Origin: an uncultured Campylobacter sp.
GTDB lineage: Bacteria > Campylobacterota > Campylobacteria > Campylobacterales > Campylobacteraceae
DNA length: 8,481 bases
Assembly: GCA_937875715.1 (NCBI GenBank)
Contig: CALEHZ010000020.1
Location: forward strand, 1 to 8,481
Direction of reading: 5' to 3'
Each line of letters begins with the position of its first letter. The first letter of the stretch is position 1. The notes below the pieces were generated by a model that had not been told where the DNA came from, ran no database searches, and was given only the letters and a program-made list of their open reading frames with translations. Positions 6,806-8,481 of this stretch are shown one piece after another. The position numbers and the translations under genes were made by a program.

Positions 6806-6827
6806 TTTTTGCCTAGAAAATTTTTGC

Positions 6828-7003
6828 GTGATTTTATAAAAAATTCACTTAAATAATGAAATATTTTTTAAAAAATGACTGAATTTTATAAAATTCAGTG
6901 CTGAATTTTTTACAACGTCTAGCTGGGTGAATTTTATAAAATTCACTTTCGTAGCAGTGAATTTGCCTGAGTTTTATAAAATTCAAAACTGAATTTTATA
7001 AAA
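6828..7003. repeat. Repeat-dense spacer between mqnD and pglJ
   Basis: At least six copies in 176 bp: a degenerate 21-bp palindrome at 6828-6848; a perfect 22-bp palindrome at 6878-6899; a half-site at 6902-6912; a perfect 20-bp palindrome GTGAATTTTATAAAATTCAC at 6927-6946; a copy with one mismatch at 6968-6985; and a half-site at 6990-7003 that contains the pglJ stop codon. No gene is seen between 6806 and 6995. Confidence 0.9.
6833..6838 (-). promoter_or_regulatory. Candidate -10 box for mqnD-fliQ-murB
   Basis: TATAAA on the minus strand, about 28 nt before the mqnD start codon. It lies inside a degenerate copy of the palindromic repeat (6828-6848), whose TTTTATAAAA core resembles a -10 box on both strands. 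Confidence 0.4.
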
Positions 7004-8120
7004 AGCCCTTAAGCTCGCTAATTAGCTCATTTGCGATTTTATTCATATCAAAATCATCTGCTCTTTTTAGCGCTTTCGCCTTATAAAATTCACGCAAATT
7101 TGGCTCATCAAGCACACGTTGCATTGCTTTTTGGCTTTTGTTTAAATCATCAACAGGCACCAAAATGCCGTATTCATCATCTCCAATTAGCTCTTTTGCG
7201 CCGCTTTTATGCTCGCTAGAAATCACAAGCGCCCCACACGCCATAGCCTCAATTAAAACATTTGCAAAGCCCTCAAAGCGTGATAAAAACACAAACGCTT
7301 CGCATCTAGCCATAAATTTATAAGGATTTTTATTAAAGCCAAGCAAATACACACTATTTTCAAGTCCAAGCTCGCTAATGACACTTTTAAGATGCTTTTC
7401 TAAAACGCCGGTGCCCAAAATCACAAGCTTTGGCAAGTTTGAATTTTTTAGCCCCGCATAAGCACGGATTAAAAGCTCGTGATTTTTGCCCTCATCAAGT
7501 CTGCCAACACTTAGAAAAAAACGCTCATTTTCAAGCTCTGAAATGCCCAAATCATGGGCTGCCAAATGCTTGATTTTTTCTAAATTCAAAGCATTGTAAA
7601 GCACACGCATTTTTTTCTCGCTAATGCCGTAATTATCGCGCAAATCAAGCAGCGCACCGCTGCTATTTGGATAGATAAAATCAGCCCTTACATAAAGCTT
7701 TTTAATCAAAAATTTATTTACAAGCCCCTTAATTCCAGCGTTTTTATAAATTAGACTTGGTGTTGAGCGTTCGCTGAAAATAAAAGCACCCCTTAGCCCA
7801 AAAATACGTGCTAAAGCTGCTATATAACAAGGCCTGTTCATAAAAACAAAATGTATATCAATGCCTAAATTTTCACATAATTTTTTATATTTTAAAGCTA
7901 GAAGCGGAATTTTTAAAAGCTTTAAAATGCCGTTTTCAAAAGGCGCTGAATTTTCTAAAAGATGGATTTTAACATTATTTGGTAGCTCGTAATCCACACG
8001 TGAGTTTTGTAAAATCAAATGAATCTCAAAGCCAGAGGCTAAAAAGCTTAAAAGATTGCTTATCACACGCTCTGCGCCGCCTCCGCCCATAGAATAAATA
8101 AAAACGCTCATTTTTTTCAT
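6996..8120 (-). CDS. pglJ: GalNAc transferase of the N-glycosylation pathway, PglJ-like
   Basis: A 374-aa GT-B glycosyltransferase (GT4 type). In C. jejuni PglJ adds the second GalNAc (alpha-1,4) to GalNAc-diNAcBac on undecaprenyl diphosphate, on the cytoplasmic face of the inner membrane. Seen: N-terminal FIYSMGGGGAERVISNLL (7-24); KYKKLCENLGIDIHFVFMNR (77-96), which from memory is very close to C. jejuni PglJ; the donor-site motif SVGRLDEGKNHELLIRAYAGLK, with Arg207 and Lys212; LVILGTGVLE; and the E-x7-E motif FEGFANVLIEAMACG (Glu283, Glu291). I chose the ATG at 8118-8120 rather than 8138 because it forms an ATGA overlap with the upstream gene, has GGAG 8 nt before it, and homologues begin MxK. 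The stop codon lies in a repeat half-site. PglJ is a sequence-based assignment from memory; acceptor and donor are inferred. Confidence 0.85.
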   Translation of the reverse strand: MKKMSVFIYSMGGGGAERVISNLLSFLASGFEIHLILQNSRVDYELPNNVKIHLLENSAPFENGILKLLKIPLLALKYKKLCENLGIDIHFVFMNRPCYIAALARIFGLRGAFIFSERSTPSLIYKNAGIKGLVNKFLIKKLYVRADFIYPNSSGALLDLRDNYGISEKKMRVLYNALNLEKIKHLAAHDLGISELENERFFLSVGRLDEGKNHELLIRAYAGLKNSNLPKLVILGTGVLEKHLKSVISELGLENSVYLLGFNKNPYKFMARCEAFVFLSRFEGFANVLIEAMACGALVISSEHKSGAKELIGDDEYGILVPVDDLNKSQKAMQRVLDEPNLREFYKAKALKRADDFDMNKIANELISELKGFL

Positions 8121-8481
8121 TTTGCTAGCTCCAGCCATTTTTTTGCTATATTTTGGGCTTTAAAATTTTCGCATTTTGTCCTTGCATTTGTTAGTATTTC
8201 ATCACTTGCGCTCATGGCTTTTTTGATGGTGCAGGCTAAATTTTCTGCTGTAAAATCTTTGCTTAAAAAGCCATCAATTTCGTCTTTTATCAGCTCATTA
8301 GCGCCGAGCGTTGGCGTAGCTACTCTAATGCAATCAAAAAACAAACTCTCAATCAAAACCATTGGCAAGCCTTCTGAAATAGAGCTTGAAACGATGATTT
8401 TAGCAGACTTATAATGCTCATCTACATTTTTTACATTGCCCAAAAAATTCACATTTAGCCCTAGATTTTTTGCTATTTGTT
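8117..8481 (-). CDS. pglH: Glycosyltransferase, PglH-like, C-terminal part (cut by window edge)
   Basis: The frame stays open to the window end, giving 120 codons of a GT-B glycosyltransferase C-terminus; the N-terminus lies beyond 8481. Seen: NVNFLGNVKNVDEHYKSAK, then the E-x7-E motif SEGLPMVLIESLFF, then GANELIKDEIDGFL and a C-terminal KAQNIAKKWLELAK. These match, from memory, the end of C. jejuni PglH (FLGRVENVKALYEKAK, VEGLPTVLIESLYF, KDLIKDNHDGLL, EISNIKEEWLKL). PglH adds the last three GalNAc residues processively to the lipid-linked heptasaccharide. A GTG at 8450-8452 is not the start, because conserved sequence continues upstream of it. Its TGA overlaps the pglJ ATG, so the two are translationally coupled. 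Confidence 0.75.
   Translation of the reverse strand, partial: QIAKNLGLNVNFLGNVKNVDEHYKSAKIIVSSSISEGLPMVLIESLFFDCIRVATPTLGANELIKDEIDGFLSKDFTAENLACTIKKAMSASDEILTNARTKCENFKAQNIAKKWLELAK

Noticed and set aside
8121..8138. Earlier ATG at 8138 as the pglJ start
   Set aside because: It would add six residues unlike homologues. The ATG at 8118-8120 has an ATGA overlap and GGAG at good spacing.
8450..8452. GTG as start of a separate 111-aa gene
   Set aside because: The frame stays open to the window end, and the preceding codons (IAKNLGLNV) continue the conserved glycosyltransferase sequence.

Overview
The window comes from a low-GC epsilonproteobacterium, almost certainly a Campylobacter other than C. 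jejuni. This rests on the rho-dnaX pair, the fliQ-murB pair (adjacent in Helicobacter and relatives), a futalosine-pathway menaquinone enzyme, and two glycosyltransferases that closely resemble PglH and PglJ of the Campylobacter N-glycosylation pathway. Species cannot be assigned from the sequence alone.

Layout, from low to high coordinate. Positions 1-60 hold an unresolved gene edge. 72-139 is a cluster of AT-rich palindromic repeats. 157-1161 (minus) encodes a fused methionine sulfoxide reductase MsrAB with an export signal and a possible second, internal start. 1227-2909 and 2915-4249 (both minus, 5 nt apart) are dnaX and rho, probably one operon read from a TATAAT promoter. 4424-4825 (plus, the only plus-strand gene) encodes a small secreted Hcp/Sel1-like cysteine-rich protein, divergent from rho. 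4909-6805 (minus) is a compact mqnD-fliQ-murB operon with 1-nt and 4-nt overlaps. 6806-6995 is a gene-free, repeat-dense spacer. 6996-8481 (minus) is the end of an N-glycosylation locus: pglJ complete, pglH cut by the window edge.

The gene content is mostly housekeeping: replication clamp loader, transcription termination, menaquinone, flagellar export, peptidoglycan precursor, protein repair and protein glycosylation. What stands out is a dispersed repeat built on the 9-mer TGAATTTTA/TAAAATTCA. I count 16 copies by eye, mostly as inverted pairs (TGAATTTTATAAAATTCA) in every longer spacer. It supplies stop codons to murB and pglJ, the start region of mqnD and probably the mqnD -10 box. Related GAATTTT units recur inside the low-complexity linker of DnaX, where one creates a U UUU UUA slippery heptamer that would yield a gamma-like short DnaX after a -1 shift. 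The repeat resembles uptake-sequence families in its arrangement, and its half-sites match RAATTY, the methylation motif linked to DNA uptake in C. jejuni. That link is a hypothesis.
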